A stretch of 43,930 bases of DNA from positions 1 to 43,930 of the forward strand of contig CATQHI010000016.1 of assembly GCA_958295895.1 (NCBI GenBank). Reading direction: 5' to 3'. The notes under the pieces are model-generated. The model was not told the DNA's origin. It was given only the letters and a program-made list of their open reading frames with translations, and did not search any database. This DNA is from Saprospiraceae bacterium (GTDB lineage Bacteria > Bacteroidota > Bacteroidia > Chitinophagales > Saprospiraceae). Both the position numbers and the translations under genes were made by a program. Below, in pieces: positions 25,808 through 33,977 of the stretch (its first letter is position 1; each line of letters opens with the position of its first letter).

Positions 25808-25823
25808 GCGGGGTCGCAGGTGC
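25808..25823 (-). repeat. Dispersed 16-mer repeat, inverted copy
   Basis: Reverse complement of the 16-mer with one change (GCACCTGCGACCCCGC on the minus strand). It ends 11 bases before the ychF -7 element. Confidence 0.5.
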
Positions 25824-25834
25824 AAGCTAACTCG

Positions 25835-25842
25835 TACCTTCG
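25835..25842 (+). promoter_or_regulatory. ychF promoter -7 element
   Basis: TACCTTCG, 27 bases before the ychF ATG, in the TACCTTYG form seen throughout this window. Confidence 0.5.
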
Positions 25843-25869
25843 CCGCCCTTTACGCAAACCTCAGCACCC

Positions 25870-26967
25870 ATGGGACTCAAGTGTGGCATCGTAGGCCTCC
25901 CGAACGTCGGTAAATCCACCCTTTTTAACGCCCTAACCTCGGCTAAGGCCCTGGCCGCCAACTACCCCTTCGCCACCAAGGACCCCAACCTGGGCGTCAT
26001 TACCGTGCCCGATGAGCGATTGGATAAACTGGCTGAGCTGGTCAATCCGCAGCGCATCCTACCCACTACGGTAGATATCGTCGACATCGCCGGTCTCATT
26101 AAAGGAGCCAGCAAGGGCGAGGGCTTGGGCAATCAGTTCCTCGGCAACATCCGCGAGACCGATGCCATCCTCCACGTCGTGCGCTGCTTTGAGGACGACA
26201 ACGTGGTGCACGTAGACGGTAGCGTCGATCCGGTGCGCGATAAAATGATCATCGACACCGAGCTCATCCTGAAGGACATCGAGACCGTCGAGAAGAAGGT
26301 GGATAAGTTTCGCCGCACCGCTAAGAGTGGCGATAAGCAATCTAAGCAGGTAGTAGAGATCGGCGAGGCGCTGTTAGCCCACCTGGAAAGTGAGAAGCCC
26401 GCCCGCAGCTTTGAAACCTCGGAGGACGGACAGGAAGTAGTGCAGGAGTTGATGCTCCTCACCGGCAAACCCATCCTCTACGTCTGCAACGTCGATATCG
26501 ACAGCATCGACGACGGCAACGCCCACACCCGGGCCTTCCGCGCCGCCGTTGCGGAGGAAGACGCTGAGGTCATCCTGATCTCAGCCGGTATCGAAGCTGA
26601 TATCGCTGAGCTGGAGACGAAGGAAGAGCGCACGGAGTTTATCGAAGAAATGGGCCTAACCGAGCCCGGCGTAAACAAGGTAATCCGCGCCAGCTACTCC
26701 CTACTCGACCTCGTCACCTACTTCACCGCCGGAGAAAAGGAGGTACGTGCCTGGACGATCCGTAAGGGAACCAAGGCGCCGGGTGCAGCCGGGGTGATTC
26801 ACACCGACTTTGAGAAGGGCTTTATCCGCGCCGAGGTGATCCACTACGCCGACTACATCGCGTACGGCTCCGAAGCCGGCGCCCGCGATAACGGCAAGCT
26901 GAACGTGGAGGGGAAGGAGTACATAGTAGAAGACGGCGACGTCATGCATTTTCGCTTCAATGTGTAG
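25870..26967 (+). CDS. ychF: Redox-regulated ATPase/GTPase YchF (Ola1 type)
   Basis: 365 residues, standard length. G1 GLPNVGKSTLFNAL (7-20), switch region TVDIVDIAGLIKGASKGEGLGNQFL, a coiled coil in the middle, and the C-terminal TGS domain (FTAGEKEVRAWTIRKGTKAPGAAGVIHTDFEKGFIRAEV...DGDVMHFRFNV). Obg-family P-loop NTPase that prefers ATP and binds ribosomes. Start ATG fits the conserved MGLKCGIVGLPNVGKS N-terminus. Single gene with its own promoter. Confidence 0.97.
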   Translation: MGLKCGIVGLPNVGKSTLFNALTSAKALAANYPFATKDPNLGVITVPDERLDKLAELVNPQRILPTTVDIVDIAGLIKGASKGEGLGNQFLGNIRETDAILHVVRCFEDDNVVHVDGSVDPVRDKMIIDTELILKDIETVEKKVDKFRRTAKSGDKQSKQVVEIGEALLAHLESEKPARSFETSEDGQEVVQELMLLTGKPILYVCNVDIDSIDDGNAHTRAFRAAVAEEDAEVILISAGIEADIAELETKEERTEFIEEMGLTEPGVNKVIRASYSLLDLVTYFTAGEKEVRAWTIRKGTKAPGAAGVIHTDFEKGFIRAEVIHYADYIAYGSEAGARDNGKLNVEGKEYIVEDGDVMHFRFNV

Positions 26968-27017
26968 CGACTGAACCGGGTCGATGTGCCGGGGTTAGGG
27001 GGGAAAACTTACCTACC

Positions 27018-27317
27018 ATGGCAAAGCAACTTTACCTAATGGCCCACTTCGAGCTGAATAAGCCGGATGAATTCGCACCTACTTTTTCGGAGCATGCAAA
27101 GGCCAGTCGGGCTAAGCCGGGCTGTCTATTCTTCTACCTCATTCGCGATCGCGATAATTCGGCCAAGTTCGCCACCATGGAGTGCTGGGAGAACTACGAC
27201 TACTTCGAGCAGCACACGGCGGATGATGAGCACATGAAGTTTCACGCCAAGATTAAGGAGTACTGGAAACACGAACCCGATGTGATGGAGTGTGACTTGG
27301 TGTCGGGGATGGAGTAG
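27018..27317 (+). CDS. Antibiotic biosynthesis monooxygenase (ABM)-like protein
   Basis: 99 residues with the ABM/ferredoxin-like dimeric barrel pattern: LYLMAHFELNKPDEFAPTFSEHAKASRAKPGCLFFYLI, then MECWENYDYFEQHTADDEHMKFHAKI. Such proteins are small cofactor-independent oxygenases or simple dimeric barrels; a specific reaction cannot be given. It follows ychF by 50 bases and may be read from the same transcript. Confidence 0.7.
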   Translation: MAKQLYLMAHFELNKPDEFAPTFSEHAKASRAKPGCLFFYLIRDRDNSAKFATMECWENYDYFEQHTADDEHMKFHAKIKEYWKHEPDVMECDLVSGME

Positions 27318-27325
27318 TACGACGC

Positions 27326-27340
27326 TGCCTATGGCAGCGC
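27326..27340. terminator. Hairpin between convergent ABM gene and aroF-type gene
   Basis: GCTGCC-TAT-GGCAGC is a perfect 6-bp stem 8 bases after the ABM stop. A second (GCGACT-GCA-AGTCGC) and a third (TGCC-GAA-GGCA) follow before 27412. They probably serve both convergent transcripts; no T run. Confidence 0.4.
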
Positions 27341-27412
27341 CGTTCCGCACAGTCTACGACTGCGACGGCGCGACTGCAAGTCGCGTTGCACAGCGCTGCC
27401 GAAGGCAACCTC

Positions 27413-28489
27413 TCACTTCCGATTCACAATAGCATCCTGGTGGTCGATACTCTCCTGGTGCACCGCTCGCAGGTACGTCTTCATAAACTCCTCACTGAGT
27501 CCGTGGGCCCTGCCCTTCTCGCTGGCTTGCTGGAGCACTACCTCCCAGCGGCTCTCCTGCAGCACGGCAATATTACGCTCCGCCTTAAAGTCTCCGATCT
27601 GATCGGCGAGCTTCATGCGCTGGCCGATCATACCGATGAGGTCGGCATCAATCTCGTCGATCTGGCGGCGGAGCTCGGTGAGGGGCTCCATCTCAACTTC
27701 GTCGACGGTGGGCTTGCGAAGCCGTAGGTTCTCGAGCATATCGCCGAACACGCTGGGCGTGATTTGCTGGGCGGCGTCGGACCAGGCCTCGTCGGGGCGG
27801 GGGTGCACCTCGGTCATGAGGCCGTCGTAGTTGAGGTTGAGGGCCTCCTGGGCGACCTCGGCGAGCATGTGGCGGTTGCCGCAGATGTGGCTGTTGTCGA
27901 CGACCATCTGGAGGTCGGGGAAGCGGCGCTTCATCTCGATGGCCATCTGCCAGCGGGGGACGTTGCGGTAGACGGTCTCGCCGTGGTAGCTGAAGCCGCG
28001 GTGGATCAGGCCGATACGGGTTATGCCGGCTTTATAGATACGCTCGACGGCACCGATCCAGAGTCCGAGGTCGGGGTTGATGGGGTTTTTGATCAGCACG
28101 GGTACGTCGGCACCGCTCAGGGCATCGGCGACCTCCTGTACGCTGAAGGGGTTTACGGTGGTGCGGGCACCGAGCCAGAGTACGTCGATGCCAGCCTTGA
28201 GGCAGTCGTAGACGTGGCTGGCCTTAGCTACCTCGGTGGTAGTCTTGAGGCCCGTTTCCTCCTTTACGCGCTTTAGCCAGCTTAGCCCCTCCTTACCGAC
28301 GCCCTCGAAGCTTCCGGGGCGGGTACGGGGTTTCCAGATGCCGGAGCGAAAAAGGTCGACCTGATTGAGCTTGGCGAGGTCCTTGGCGCACTGCATGACC
28401 TGTCCCTCGGTCTCGGCGCTACAGGGACCGGCAATGACGACGCCGCGGCCCGGGGTGGGCGCGATGACCTTATTGATGTGCATTTCCAT
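27413..28489 (-). CDS. DAHP synthase (type I beta) fused to chorismate mutase
   Basis: 358 residues. Residues 1-260 are the KDPG/DAHP synthase barrel (VVIAGPCSAE; RSGIWKPRTRPGSFEG; TTTEV; WLGARTTVNPF; LIKNP; HICGNRH; TEVHPRPDEAWSDAAQQI). Residues 265-350 are an AroQ-type chorismate mutase (ELRRQIDEIDADLIGMIGQRMKLADQIGDFK). The fusion performs the first step of the shikimate pathway and, after chorismate, the Claisen rearrangement to prephenate. Such N-DAHPS/C-CM fusions are common in Bacteroidota. It is the last gene of the attenuated pheA operon. Confidence 0.93.
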   Translation of the reverse strand: MEMHINKVIAPTPGRGVVIAGPCSAETEGQVMQCAKDLAKLNQVDLFRSGIWKPRTRPGSFEGVGKEGLSWLKRVKEETGLKTTTEVAKASHVYDCLKAGIDVLWLGARTTVNPFSVQEVADALSGADVPVLIKNPINPDLGLWIGAVERIYKAGITRIGLIHRGFSYHGETVYRNVPRWQMAIEMKRRFPDLQMVVDNSHICGNRHMLAEVAQEALNLNYDGLMTEVHPRPDEAWSDAAQQITPSVFGDMLENLRLRKPTVDEVEMEPLTELRRQIDEIDADLIGMIGQRMKLADQIGDFKAERNIAVLQESRWEVVLQQASEKGRAHGLSEEFMKTYLRAVHQESIDHQDAIVNRK

Positions 28490-28495
28490 GGTGAG

Positions 28496-29338
28496 CTACT
28501 TTAGTATTTTTTCGATTTGATTGGCGCGCTCGATGCGGGCGTGGAAGCCGGCAAAGTCGTGCTTGATGAGTTGGGTGCGGAAGCGGGAGAGCTGCTCGAT
28601 GTGCTCGTCGAGGACGTCCAGCACGTGGTCGCGGTTCTGCCGGAAGATTGGTACCCACATGTCTGCGGAGCTCTTGGCCAGCCGCACGGTAGACCCGAAG
28701 CCGGAGCTCGCTAACTCGAAGATCCGCTGCTCATCCTTTTCCTTTTCGAGCACCGTGAGCGCCAGGGCAAAGCTAGCGATGTGGGAGATATGGCTGACGT
28801 AGGCACAGTGTAGGTCGTGGGCGCTGCGCCCCAGGTGGGTAAATTTCATGCCGGCGCTGCCGAAGATGCGCTTGGCCGTATCGACGGCGTCGGGGGCGCT
28901 GTCCTCGGCATCCACGATGACGCAGGTCTTGCCGGCAAAGAGGTTCGGCACGGCAGCTTCGGGACCACTGAACTCGGTGCCGGCCATAGGGTGGCAGGCC
29001 ACGAAGCGGCTCCGGTTGGGGTGGTGCTTTACCTTATCCAGCATCTTCTCCTTGGTGGAGCCTACGTCGACCAGTGTCTGGTCGGGCCGGATAGCGTCCA
29101 GAATCTTGGGTAGTAGGTTAAGCATCGCATCCATTGGGGTGGCTAGTACGATGGTGTCGGCGTGGCTTAGTCCCTCGGCAAGCGACAGGTCCTCGTCGAT
29201 GAGGCGGCGACGGACGGCCTTATCCAGATTAGCCTGACTGGCGTCGATACCGATCACCCGCGTAGCCAGACCACTTTCCTTGAGACTGATGGCCAGGGAG
29301 CCACCAATCAGTCCGATACCGACGATGGCTACGGTCAT
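28496..29338 (-). CDS. tyrA: Prephenate dehydrogenase
   Basis: 280 residues. The N-terminal Rossmann motif is VAIVGIGLIGGSLA; VGSTKEKML and FVACHPMAGTEFSGPEAAVPNLFAGK (catalytic His region) follow, with a helical C-terminal domain. It oxidises prephenate to 4-hydroxyphenylpyruvate for tyrosine. Its ATG overlaps the stop of the aminotransferase gene by four bases (ATGA), and it ends 6 bases before the DAHP synthase fusion. No ACT domain is seen, so feedback control is likely through the leader attenuator and PheA. Confidence 0.93.
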   Translation of the reverse strand: MTVAIVGIGLIGGSLAISLKESGLATRVIGIDASQANLDKAVRRRLIDEDLSLAEGLSHADTIVLATPMDAMLNLLPKILDAIRPDQTLVDVGSTKEKMLDKVKHHPNRSRFVACHPMAGTEFSGPEAAVPNLFAGKTCVIVDAEDSAPDAVDTAKRIFGSAGMKFTHLGRSAHDLHCAYVSHISHIASFALALTVLEKEKDEQRIFELASSGFGSTVRLAKSSADMWVPIFRQNRDHVLDVLDEHIEQLSRFRTQLIKHDFAGFHARIERANQIEKILK

Positions 29339-30552
29339 TGCTCCTGCGATTTTGTCTGCACCTGCGTTCTACCGCCCAGACGAACGAGTGCCTGCCGTAA
29401 CACCTCTACTGAGCTACACAGGCTGATGCGTACGTAGTCCTCCCCCGCCGAACCGAAGATCCCTCCGGGGGTGATGAACACGTCATGATCGTAGAGGGCG
29501 CGGTCGCAGGTCCTGTATCCGTCGGTGCCGGGCGGGGTTTTCGCCCAGACGAACAGGCCCACCTGGTCGCGCTGGTAACTACAGTCGAGGGCATCCATGA
29601 TCTGTAGGGCGATTGTGCGACGCTCCCGGTAGGTGGCGTTAAGCCGGTCGTACCAGTCCTGACCTAAACTAAGCGCTACGGTAGCCGCCTGTTGGACTGG
29701 TAAGAACATACCGCTGTCCATATTTGACTTAAAGCGGAGTACGGTTTGGAGGTAGGGGGCGGCTCCGGCCAGTACGCCTACGCGCCAGCCGGCCATGTTC
29801 TGGGCCTTACTGAGGCTGGAAAGTTCGAGGGCTACCTCCTTTGCGCCAGGTATGCACAGAAGACTTTGCACCGTATCGGTGAGGATGAAGGCGTAGGGAT
29901 TGTCGTTGACCAGCAGGATGCGGTGGTGGCGGGCAAAATCCACCAGGCGGGGGAAGAAGTCGGGCGGGGCGGCCGCGCCGGTGGGCATGTGGGGGTAGTT
30001 AATCCACATGATTTTGACCCCGTCCAGTCCCTGGTCACTGAGGGCATCCAGGTCGGGTAGCCAGCCGGTGTCTTCGCTGAGGTCATAGGTGCGTACGGTG
30101 CCGCCGGCCAGCTCGGTAGCGGAGCGGTAGGTGGGGTAACCGGGGTTGGGAATGAGCACCTCGTCGCCCGGATTGAGGAAGGCCATGCTGATGTGCATGA
30201 TACCTTCCTTGCTGCCCATGAGGGGAAGGAGCTCGGTGGCCGGATCGAGCTCCACGTCGAAGAAGCGACGGTACCAACTTGCGAATGCCTCCCGCAGCTC
30301 GGGCCGGCCGGTGTAGGGCTGGTAGCCGTGGGCGTCGGGACGCTCCGCGCTGGCGGTGAGCGCGGCGATGACCTCCGGGGCGGGGGGCAGGTCGGGACTG
30401 CCGATACCGAGGTTCAGGATGTCCCTGCCCTGGGCGCGGAGGGTGGCAATCTCGCGGAGTTTGCTGCTGAAGTAATATTCCTGTGTTTCTCCCAGCCGAT
30501 CGCTGACGGGTAGGATCGGAGTGACGGGGGCATGCTGGGTGATCGTCGTCAT
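29335..30552 (-). CDS. Class I/II pyridoxal-phosphate aminotransferase (aromatic, by context)
   Basis: 405 residues from ATG 30550-30552, 4 bases after the pheA stop. It has the fold type I aminotransferase pattern: NLGIGSPDLPPAPEV at the N-terminus, NPGYPTYRSA, WINYPHMPTGA, VNDNPYAF, the PLP lysine in LSSLSKAQNMAGWRVG, and a C-terminal arginine (VRISLCSS). Its place between pheA and tyrA suggests it transaminates phenylpyruvate and 4-hydroxyphenylpyruvate, or prephenate. That specificity is inferred from the operon; LL-diaminopimelate or alanine aminotransferase relatives look similar. Confidence 0.85.
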   Translation of the reverse strand: MTTITQHAPVTPILPVSDRLGETQEYYFSSKLREIATLRAQGRDILNLGIGSPDLPPAPEVIAALTASAERPDAHGYQPYTGRPELREAFASWYRRFFDVELDPATELLPLMGSKEGIMHISMAFLNPGDEVLIPNPGYPTYRSATELAGGTVRTYDLSEDTGWLPDLDALSDQGLDGVKIMWINYPHMPTGAAAPPDFFPRLVDFARHHRILLVNDNPYAFILTDTVQSLLCIPGAKEVALELSSLSKAQNMAGWRVGVLAGAAPYLQTVLRFKSNMDSGMFLPVQQAATVALSLGQDWYDRLNATYRERRTIALQIMDALDCSYQRDQVGLFVWAKTPPGTDGYRTCDRALYDHDVFITPGGIFGSAGEDYVRISLCSSVEVLRQALVRLGGRTQVQTKSQEQ

Positions 30553-30556
30553 GGCA

Positions 30557-31411
30557 TCAGGGTTTCTCACCGGCGGGGTAGATGCCCAGGATGCGCAGTT
30601 CCTGGGTGATGGGTTGGATGCCGGCCAGGGCTTCGGTCACGGAGACCGTACCGTTGAGCTCGAAGTCGATGTAGAAGCGGTACTGCCAGGGCCGGCCGAT
30701 GATGGGAGTACTTTGAATCTTGGTAAGGTTAATCTTGTAGGCGTCAAGTACCATAAGTACCCGGGAGAGGCTGCCGGACTCGTGGCTGACGCTGAAACTG
30801 AGGCTCACCTTATCGCCTACATCCTGACTCGCATCCCGGCCCCGTTCCAGCACCAGAAAACGGGTATGATTGAGCTTATTGGTCTCAATGCCCTCGGCGA
30901 GGATGTCGAGGCCATAGAGGCGGGCGGCCAGGCTGTGGGCTACGGCACCGCGGGCACGGTCACCGCTCTCCCGCACGTGTAGAGCGCTGAGGGCAGTATC
31001 GGCGGACTCCACCAGTTTTATCTTCGGCCAGGCCTGAAAAAACTCCCGCACCTGCATCAGGGCGATGGGATGGGAATACACCTCGCGCAGCTCCCCGATT
31101 GACACCCCGGGCAGGGCCATGAGGTTCTGGCGGATGCGCAGGTAGGCCTCGGCGGTGATGCGCAAGTTCGACCGCTGCAGCAGATCGTAGTTGGCCATGA
31201 GGCTACCGGCCAGGGTATTTTCGATGGCCATGAGGGCCGTCTGGCTTTCGCCGGACTCTACCTGGGCGAGGACCTCGGCGAAGGTGTGTCCGGGCACGGT
31301 AACAACCTCGTGCTCGCTGAAGTGGGCCCGGGCGGCCGCCTCGTGGAAGGCACCGGCGTATCCCTGAATGCTAACGCGAAGCTGGGGAAGGGTGAGCGGT
31401 GGAGGGGTCAT
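30557..31411 (-). CDS. pheA: Prephenate dehydratase with ACT domain
   Basis: 284 residues. The catalytic domain (11-185) has IQGYAGAFHEAAA, ALMAIENTLAGSL and the NHTRFLVLER motif with the TRF triad (about 186-188). The ACT domain (200-280) has KVSLSFSVSHESGSLSRVLMVLDAYKINLTKIQSTP (ESRP variant), expected to bind Phe. It forms phenylpyruvate for phenylalanine. It is first in a four-gene operon and has a 145-base leader carrying a Phe/Tyr/Trp leader peptide and attenuator. ATG 31409-31411 fits the family N-terminus. Confidence 0.93.
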   Translation of the reverse strand: MTPPPLTLPQLRVSIQGYAGAFHEAAARAHFSEHEVVTVPGHTFAEVLAQVESGESQTALMAIENTLAGSLMANYDLLQRSNLRITAEAYLRIRQNLMALPGVSIGELREVYSHPIALMQVREFFQAWPKIKLVESADTALSALHVRESGDRARGAVAHSLAARLYGLDILAEGIETNKLNHTRFLVLERGRDASQDVGDKVSLSFSVSHESGSLSRVLMVLDAYKINLTKIQSTPIIGRPWQYRFYIDFELNGTVSVTEALAGIQPITQELRILGIYPAGEKP

Positions 31412-31430
31412 CTGGTAGGTGGGGTAAAAT

Positions 31431-31462
31431 AAAAAAAGCGGTGCCCGAGTGTGGGGGACCGC
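31431..31462 (-). terminator. Attenuator terminator of the pheA operon
   Basis: On the minus strand GCGGT (31462-31458) pairs with ACCGC (31442-31438), with an inner CCC/GGG stem, and is followed by seven T (31437-31431). It lies 20 bases upstream of the pheA start and downstream of the leader peptide, the correct place for an attenuator. CGGTCCCC of its 5' arm is also complementary to GGGGACCG just after the leader stop. Confidence 0.85.
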
Positions 31463-31498
31463 CGTTATCTGTCATCGTGGTGCGCGCAGTCGGTCCCC
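31454..31498 (-). promoter_or_regulatory. Antiterminator pairing in the pheA leader
   Basis: GGGGACCG (31498-31491, minus strand) begins at the last base of the leader stop codon and is perfectly complementary over 8 bases to CGGTCCCC (31461-31454), which is the 5' arm of the terminator. A ribosome finishing the leader would cover the first arm and let the terminator form; one stalled on the Phe/Tyr codons would leave it free to form the antiterminator. Confidence 0.8.
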
Positions 31499-31548
31499 TA
31501 CTCACGGAGGTAGTAAAAGCTAAACCAAAAGAAGGACTGCGTCATCAT
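31498..31548 (-). CDS. pheL: pheA leader peptide MMTQSFFWFSFYYLRE
   Basis: A 16-codon frame with ATG ATG at its start and TAG at 31498-31500. Of 16 codons four are Phe, two Tyr and one Trp, clustered at positions 6-13, which is far from chance and typical of an aromatic attenuator. It begins 7 bases after the TAGCTTTG -7 element, so it is translated from the very 5' end of the mRNA. The symbol is by analogy with enterobacterial pheL; the sequences are not homologous. Confidence 0.85.
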   Translation of the reverse strand: MMTQSFFWFSFYYLRE

Positions 31549-31555
31549 GGTAGGA

Positions 31556-31586
31556 CAAAGCTAGGGTATGGGGTTGGATTCGCAAA
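31556..31586 (-). promoter_or_regulatory. Promoter of the aromatic amino acid operon
   Basis: On the minus strand TTTG (31586-31583) and TAGCTTTG (31563-31556) are spaced by 19 bases, matching the Bacteroidota consensus TTTG-N19-TAnnTTTG. Transcription would start about 7 bases on, at the leader peptide. Confidence 0.7.
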
Positions 31587-31694
31587 ATGTTGTCAAAGCA
31601 AGAGCGCCGAAGGCGACGTAGACTGCCTTCGGCAGGTAGACCGGCGGTCGCCGGGTAGACCCTCCGGATTAAATCGCTTCCCTCGTTAGACGTT
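31587..31694. other. Intergenic region with GNCTTCGGCAG hairpins
   Basis: Holds nested GC hairpins: GCGCC-GAA-GGCG near 31601-31614, CTGCC-TTC-GGCAG at 31621-31633, and ACCGGCGGTCGCCGGGT near 31640-31657. No gene is seen. They lie between divergent transcripts, upstream of both promoters. Confidence 0.4.
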
Positions 31695-31710
31695 GCACCT
31701 GCGGCCCCGC
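31695..31710 (+). repeat. Dispersed 16-mer repeat, copy 3
   Basis: GCACCTGCGGCCCCGC, ending 19 bases before the -7 element at 31730-31737, like copy 2 at pyrR. Confidence 0.6.
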
Positions 31711-31729
31711 AACAACCCGACAACTCTCC

Positions 31730-31737
31730 TATCTTCG
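31730..31737 (+). promoter_or_regulatory. Promoter -7 element for the lipoprotein-DUF368-aroE run
   Basis: TATCTTCG, 17 bases before the ATG at 31755, close to the TACCTTYG form. Confidence 0.45.
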
Positions 31738-31754
31738 CCCGCCAAAAGAAGGAT

Positions 31755-32240
31755 ATGCCTAGACTGCTTGCTATAGTTTTTTTACTATTGACGCTGCTGG
31801 CCTGTGGGGGAGAAACGGCTACGGCGTACCGCGACCTCGACCTGACGGCTTACAATATCCCGGTGACGATACAGGCGCCGGACAGTGCGCAGGTTGTGGC
31901 CGGTAAACTCGGGGGAAACATCGAGGACGTGACGGTACGCAGTGCGGCGGATCGCTACGCAGTGCAGATCCTGGCCAGTGGCGCACGGACCAGCGATATG
32001 GCGCGCCTTAAGGCCGATGAGCTAGAGGCGGTGCGGGACAACCGGTACTTCGAGCGGATCGTGAGCGAGGAGCCGGAGGGCTTCATCTTCGAGAATAAGA
32101 TCGATACCACTCCGGCCTATGGCTTTCGGTACATCGTGTACCAGGGGGACCGGGAGATCGTGTTTCAGAACACCTTCGACGGCGTGTATACGCTGCCGGA
32201 GGTAGAGGCTATGTACGCAAGTGTAAAACCCGGTAAGTAG
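31755..32240 (+). CDS. Small lipoprotein of unknown function
   Basis: 161 residues with a lipoprotein signal (AIVFLLLTLLAC, Cys at 17). The mature part is a single alpha/beta domain starting YRDLDLTAYNIPVTIQAPDSAQVV. No family name is recognised. Its TAG stop is directly followed by the ATG of the DUF368 gene, so the two are co-expressed; it might assist the transporter at the envelope, which is inference from coupling alone. Confidence 0.75.
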   Translation: MPRLLAIVFLLLTLLACGGETATAYRDLDLTAYNIPVTIQAPDSAQVVAGKLGGNIEDVTVRSAADRYAVQILASGARTSDMARLKADELEAVRDNRYFERIVSEEPEGFIFENKIDTTPAYGFRYIVYQGDREIVFQNTFDGVYTLPEVEAMYASVKPGK

Positions 32241-33185
32241 ATGGACGTAACACTGATCTTAAAGGGGATGGCCATGGGGATCGCCGAGGCGATACCGGGG
32301 GTAAGCGGGGGCACGATTGCCTTCATCACCGGCATCTACGAGCGGCTGCTGCGGGCCATCGGGGCTATACTGGGCACCAAAGTAGCGGGAACGTTTCGGC
32401 GGGAGGGCTTCCGGCCGGCGTGGCGGGAAGCAGACGGGGCCTTCTTGCTGCAACTCGGTGGGGGCATGGTCATCGGGTTGGGCATCGCGATAAAGTTGAT
32501 CACCTACCTACTGGAGCACTACCCTACCGTGGTGTGGGGCTTCTTCTTCGGGCTGATCGTGAGCTCGGCCATCTACGTGGGGCGGCAGATCAGGGGCTGG
32601 GGACCGGGGGTGGTGAGTTTCCTAATCGGTGGGGCGGTGGTGGCCTACCTGCTCACGACGATCAATCCACTGGGGGGCAGTACCTCGCCGGTACTCGTGT
32701 TTTTCTCGGGCATGATCGCCATCTCGGCGCTCATCCTGCCGGGAGTGTCGGGGAGTTTTATTTTGGTGCTGCTGGGTATGTATACGGTGGTCTTTGGCGC
32801 GGTAAGGGGGGTTACTACCGGCGAGGACGGGGCTTTACTGATCGTGGCCTGCTTCGCGGTAGGCTGTCTGGTGGGGCTTGCTCTATTCGCCAAATTGCTT
32901 ACCTGGACCTTCAAGACCTATCCGAACCGCACCTTTGCCCTACTGACCGGCTTCATGATTGGCTCGCTCAACAAGCTCTGGCCGTGGCGTAACGCCATCA
33001 CTACGCGGATGAACAGTAGCGGGGAGGAGGTGCCGGTGCTGGAGGTCAACGTGCTACCCGGGCATTACCTCGGGGGAGAGCCCTACGTGCTGGCAGTGAT
33101 TCTGGCGGTATTGGCGGGCCTCGCCGTAGTGTTTGCACTAGAAGCCAGTGCCTCGAAGAAGGAGCCGGAAGCTGACGTCGCATAA
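32241..33185 (+). CDS. DUF368 membrane protein (PopT-type undecaprenyl phosphate translocase)
   Basis: 314 residues, about eight to nine membrane segments. It carries the DUF368 hallmark GMAMGIAEAIPGVSGGTIAFITGIYERLL at the N-terminus and a second internal copy of the motif, ALILPGVSGSFILVLLGMY (about 168-186), reflecting the inverted-repeat fold. DUF368 proteins were shown to recycle undecaprenyl phosphate across the membrane. It starts at the base after the lipoprotein stop and is followed 3 bases later by aroE. Confidence 0.88.
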   Translation: MDVTLILKGMAMGIAEAIPGVSGGTIAFITGIYERLLRAIGAILGTKVAGTFRREGFRPAWREADGAFLLQLGGGMVIGLGIAIKLITYLLEHYPTVVWGFFFGLIVSSAIYVGRQIRGWGPGVVSFLIGGAVVAYLLTTINPLGGSTSPVLVFFSGMIAISALILPGVSGSFILVLLGMYTVVFGAVRGVTTGEDGALLIVACFAVGCLVGLALFAKLLTWTFKTYPNRTFALLTGFMIGSLNKLWPWRNAITTRMNSSGEEVPVLEVNVLPGHYLGGEPYVLAVILAVLAGLAVVFALEASASKKEPEADVA

Positions 33186-33188
33186 CTC

Positions 33189-33944
33189 ATGGCTACGTTC
33201 GGACTGATCGGCTACCCGCTGTCGCACTCCTTCAGTCAGGGCTACTTCACGGAGAAATTTCGGAGGCTTGGTCTGAGTGACACCCACAAGTACCTGAACT
33301 TTGAACTGGTGGGGGTAAACCAATTTAAGAAAATTTTGGATGAGTACCCTGACCTGTTAGGATGTAACGTCACCATCCCACATAAACGGGCGATCATAGC
33401 GGTGCTGGACGAACTGGATCCGGTAGCCGAGCGCATCGGGGCCGTAAATACTATTTTAGTACGGGGGGGGAGAACCTACGGCTACAACACCGACTACCTT
33501 GGCTTTCGGGACGATCTGGTCGAGCGGATGGCCGAGCGGGGGGTTAGTCTCACGGAGGGTCGTGCGGCACTGATTCTCGGCACCGGGGGTGCTTCCTTAG
33601 CGGTGGCGGAGGCGCTCCGGTCGCTAGGGGTACCGTACACCTTCGTGAGTCGGGAGCCGGCGGTGGGTCAGCTCAGCTACGCGGCGGTTACGGCTGAGGT
33701 GCTAGCCACTCACACGATTTTAGTCAATACGACCCCACTGGGAATGTATCCCCGCGTCGACGCTGCGCCGGATATCGACTATAATCTGCTCGGGCCGGCG
33801 CACTTCTGTTATGATCTGATCTATAATCCGGCCGAGACCACCTTCATGCGGCGGGCCAGGGGGGCGGGGGCGCAGGCTGCAAACGGCCTGGGAATGCTAC
33901 ACCAGCAGGCGGAGGCGAGCTGGGCCATCTGGACCGGGGAATAA
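33189..33944 (+). CDS. aroE: Shikimate dehydrogenase
   Basis: 251 residues, slightly short. FGLIGYPLSHSFS (shikimate-binding Ser pair), NVTIPHKRAI (catalytic Lys), GAVNTIL, GYNTDYLGF (Asp), ILGTGGASLAVAEAL (NADP Rossmann) and NTTPLGMYP are all present. It reduces 3-dehydroshikimate. It feeds the same pathway as the operon on the opposite strand but is not under that attenuator. Confidence 0.94.
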   Translation: MATFGLIGYPLSHSFSQGYFTEKFRRLGLSDTHKYLNFELVGVNQFKKILDEYPDLLGCNVTIPHKRAIIAVLDELDPVAERIGAVNTILVRGGRTYGYNTDYLGFRDDLVERMAERGVSLTEGRAALILGTGGASLAVAEALRSLGVPYTFVSREPAVGQLSYAAVTAEVLATHTILVNTTPLGMYPRVDAAPDIDYNLLGPAHFCYDLIYNPAETTFMRRARGAGAQAANGLGMLHQQAEASWAIWTGE

Positions 33945-33977
33945 TTGCGATCTTGACGCGGACCAAAGCGACCGATC

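Noticed and set aside
27326..27412. Cluster of small hairpins as a CRISPR-like or ncRNA locus
   Set aside because: Three unrelated short stems between convergent genes are adequately explained as terminators or REP remnants.
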